Of a DNA stretch of 64,000 bases, positions 62,005 to 64,000 are shown piece by piece; position 1 is the stretch's first letter; each line of letters opens with the position of its first letter. The notes under the pieces are model-generated. The model did no database searches. It worked only from the letters and a program-made list of their open reading frames with translations, and was not told where the DNA came from. The position numbers were made by a program, and so were the translations under genes. Source of the stretch: Xanthomarina gelatinilytica (lineage in GTDB: Bacteria > Bacteroidota > Bacteroidia > Flavobacteriales > Flavobacteriaceae); assembly GCF_000348685.1 (NCBI RefSeq), contig NZ_ANLA01000004.1, forward strand, positions 434,001 to 498,000, written 5' to 3'.

Positions 62005-62925
62005 CTATTTTAATGCAACAGATGAGTAATATTCTTTTTCTTTTTTTAATTTACCATATAAAGGTAAATAAGTCAACAAAAATAAGATAAATACTATAGG
62101 TGCAATAACCCAAATGGCAAATAAAAGATAATAATTAAACATTTTTACATATAATTGTCGTTTTGTGTCATTTTTTTTGCCTTTGGAAATAATGAAACTT
62201 GCCCATTTTGAAAAAATTACGTTGGCTCGTTTATCAACAGTTATTAAAAAAGGTTTGATGTTTACGGCTTCCTTTTCCAATAATTTGTCTTGTAAGGTTG
62301 CGTAATTGTTATCGATGAGATGATTTTTAATGATGGGACTGAATTTCACGGAATGATCGATGTCTTTTTGGGAAACACCTGGTTTAGGAAAAACACCCAA
62401 GAAACGTTCTTTTTTTCCAGAAAACATCCATTGTGCAATGGTAATGACACTTATATGGTTTATGTGCCTGTCTGCCAAAACAATATTGCCTACTAGTTGG
62501 GCTTGAAGTTCCAAAAGTTTTTTCTTCATTTTTTCCTGAGCCATAATCCACATGTTCCTACAGCCAATAACAGTTATTACAGGTGTGTTGGCAAACAACT
62601 TTTTGGCATCTGGAGTGTTTAAGAAAGAGGTGGTTGGTAGCGAAGGTGTTAGGTACCAAATGGAATATCCAAGAACAATTAAATCGTATGTTTTGTTAAG
62701 GATGGATTCTGGAACCGGTTTGGTTTTTTCGGGTATTTGTAAAAAAGTTTCGGGAAACACACCGTAAAACTCTTTTTTGTTCCATGGAAACGGAAACGGT
62801 TTTTCCATTTCAATGTTAAGAAATGTTAGGTTTGTTTCAGGGGTTTTTAAATCTGAAACAATATTATTTACAATTTCTGTTAACTGTCCAGACTGCGAAT
62901 AATGTATAACTAAAACTTCTTTCAT
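62005..62925 (-). CDS. darA: Dialkylresorcinol condensing enzyme DarA
   Basis: 306 residues. The N-terminus EVLVIHYSQSGQLTEIVNNI looks flavodoxin-like, and a membrane helix lies near the C-terminus (LLFAIWVIAPIVFILFLLTY). This combination is what flavobacterial DarA proteins show. DarA condenses two beta-keto acyl chains to a cyclohexanedione that becomes the dialkylresorcinol. It is next to darB. I rely on recall of family appearance here. Confidence 0.87.
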   Translation of the reverse strand: MKEVLVIHYSQSGQLTEIVNNIVSDLKTPETNLTFLNIEMEKPFPFPWNKKEFYGVFPETFLQIPEKTKPVPESILNKTYDLIVLGYSIWYLTPSLPTTSFLNTPDAKKLFANTPVITVIGCRNMWIMAQEKMKKKLLELQAQLVGNIVLADRHINHISVITIAQWMFSGKKERFLGVFPKPGVSQKDIDHSVKFSPIIKNHLIDNNYATLQDKLLEKEAVNIKPFLITVDKRANVIFSKWASFIISKGKKNDTKRQLYVKMFNYYLLFAIWVIAPIVFILFLLTYLPLYGKLKKEKEYYSSVALK

Positions 62926-62938
62926 TTGTATCTGATAA

Positions 62939-63820
62939 TTATTTTAGGGCATTCCAAAAATCGAAATAGTTAAACCATTGCAAAGGATGTTTTTTAAGCA
63001 TCCATGTTACACTTTGGGTATATTCTTTTAGTAAAGCTTGAGCATCCCTGTGTTTTGCCTGAGATTTTCTGGCGTACAAATGGTAATGCTTGTTGGTTTC
63101 CTTCATGACATACACAAACAATACTGGTACGTTAAGCCTGGAGGCCAACATAAATGGACCAGCAGGGAACTTTGCTTCTTTGCCCAAAAGTTCTTCTGTT
63201 AAAAATTTAGAACCTTTAACATAGCGATCTCCTGTAATGCAGACAATTTCATTTCTTGCTAAGGCTGCATTCACTTCAAAAATATGGGAAAGGTCCTCTT
63301 TTATTAAAATTAATTTAATGTTCGATTTTTTCCTAACACTGTCCAAATATTCTTTTATGGCCGTGTGTTCCACATCTGTGGTTAGTAAACTTATAGAGGC
63401 ATTTTCTTCCAAAATACCAAAAAAGTGTTCGGAAATTTCAAAATTTCCAACATGAGCACTAATTAAGACGCCACCTTTTTTTGCTTTTAAGGTTTCGTTT
63501 ATAAAATGAACTCCATCAGATTCGTAAGTAAATCTATCACTCAAACCTGAGGATATGGCTATTTTATCCAAAATGGTTTGTCCAAAAACATAGTAACTTT
63601 TAAAAATGCCAAAAACACTTTTAAGTTTTGAATATTTTAAACGATGCCTTAAATAATAATAAATGGATTTGGTACTGTCTTTAGAAAAGAAGCAAAAATA
63701 TGCTGCCACAAAATACAGAATAAAGTAAGCTGCTCCTATTCCAACTTTCTTCATGAAAAACACGAAGATTTTGTATCCTAGAACAGTTCCTCTGGATTTA
63801 CCTTGCCATTCAGCAGCCAT
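62939..63820 (-). CDS. Lipid A biosynthesis-like (LpxL/HtrB) acyltransferase
   Basis: 293 residues with an N-terminal membrane segment (about 25-50) and the catalytic ISAHVGNFEISEH (H-x4-E) near residue 120, plus VCITGDRYVKGSKFL. The LpxL fold passes acyl chains from ACP to an alcohol or amine. In flexirubin clusters it is a candidate for making the ester between the polyene acid and the resorcinol. The gene is next to darA. Confidence 0.88.
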   Translation of the reverse strand: MAAEWQGKSRGTVLGYKIFVFFMKKVGIGAAYFILYFVAAYFCFFSKDSTKSIYYYLRHRLKYSKLKSVFGIFKSYYVFGQTILDKIAISSGLSDRFTYESDGVHFINETLKAKKGGVLISAHVGNFEISEHFFGILEENASISLLTTDVEHTAIKEYLDSVRKKSNIKLILIKEDLSHIFEVNAALARNEIVCITGDRYVKGSKFLTEELLGKEAKFPAGPFMLASRLNVPVLFVYVMKETNKHYHLYARKSQAKHRDAQALLKEYTQSVTWMLKKHPLQWFNYFDFWNALK

Positions 63821-63842
63821 ATTATGTTATAAGTAGAATTGT

Positions 63843-64000
63843 TTAGCTTAATTTACGTTCAATAAGCGCATAGAAATCGCTAAGCGACTTTACGTTAATA
63901 AAATCTTCACCAACCAATTTTACGCCAAAATTAGATTCTACGGCAACCACAAGGTCAACAAAATCCAAACTGTCCAGCTCGAGCGTTTCTTTTAAATTGG
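63843..64000 (-). CDS. Acyl carrier protein, N-terminus beyond the window edge
   Basis: Read on the minus strand from base 64000, the frame gives LKETLELDSLDFVDLVVAVE, then a Gly-Val-Lys-rich tail ending in KLS and a TAA at 63845-63843. The phosphopantetheine Ser is in LDSLDFVDL. It is a second ACP of the pigment cluster, and it shows that the operon continues to the right. Confidence 0.88.
   Translation of the reverse strand, partial: NLKETLELDSLDFVDLVVAVESNFGVKLVGEDFINVKSLSDFYALIERKLS

Noticed and set aside
36923-64000. Reading the right-hand cluster as ordinary fatty acid synthesis
   Set aside because: DarA, DarB, the Cys-less ketosynthase partner, the aryl ligase and the export genes together do not fit housekeeping FAS; flexirubin/aryl-polyene assembly explains them better.

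Overview
The window is a low-GC, gene-dense piece of chromosome from a member of the Bacteroidota, almost certainly a flavobacterium (family Flavobacteriaceae). The evidence is the repeated promoter pattern TTTG-N19-TAnnTTTG typical of the phylum, a peptidase with a type IX secretion C-terminal sorting domain, SusC/TonB-style outer-membrane receptor architecture with a carboxypeptidase-like N-terminal domain, a fused HemC-HemD enzyme, and above all a flexirubin/dialkylresorcinol pigment locus with DarA and DarB. No IS element, rRNA, CRISPR array or prophage is seen.

Region 1 (1-10.3 kb) is a heme biosynthesis island. On the minus strand lie hemA, hemC-hemD (fused), hemE, a GNAT acetyltransferase, hemF and hemB (cut by the left edge). 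Divergently, on the plus strand, are a PchR-like AraC regulator, hemH, a MATE exporter that overlaps hemH, and hemJ. Together they cover the route from glutamyl-tRNA to protoheme except HemL. Region 2 (10.3-17.1 kb) is mixed housekeeping: an NtrY-like histidine kinase, an enoyl-CoA hydratase, an HD hydrolase, a soluble acyl-ACP desaturase next to a PlsC acyltransferase, a bacilliredoxin, a TerB-DnaJ protein and a small secreted protein.

Region 3 (17.1-34.9 kb) is dominated by metal uptake. A DtxR/MntR regulator heads an ABC transporter operon of the Mn/Fe type, whose two permeases each carry a C-terminal winged-helix domain. FeoA-FeoB follows with a 45-residue FeoB-associated Cys-rich membrane protein. 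Further on are a TonB-dependent siderophore receptor with a PepSY membrane protein, and an Old Yellow Enzyme. SCO, an M1 peptidase and RseP sit between. A near-identical 17-bp palindrome (TTTAGATTGATTCTAAA type) lies in front of the AraC/heme gene, feoA and the TonB receptor, which suggests one iron regulon. At 29.3-29.8 kb a tRNA-Asn gene has been duplicated from its anticodon loop to its terminator, with a GIY-YIG nuclease reading frame between the two copies.

Region 4 (35.1-36.9 kb) is one large conserved protein of unknown function. Region 5 (36.9 kb to the right edge) is a single-strand, tightly coupled cluster of about 29 genes. It encodes aryl-polyene/flexirubin assembly (two ketosynthases, a chain-length-factor-like partner, a half-ketosynthase, two ACPs, three hotdog dehydratases, a hotdog thioesterase, a methyltransferase, an aryl-CoA-ligase-like enzyme), the dialkylresorcinol half (DarA, DarB), several acyl-transfer candidates (LpxL-like, PlsC fused to an RND exporter, BtrH-like, C45-like), and export or envelope functions (ABC-2 transporter, RND/MMPL, LolA-like). 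The start of the cluster lies beyond the right edge.
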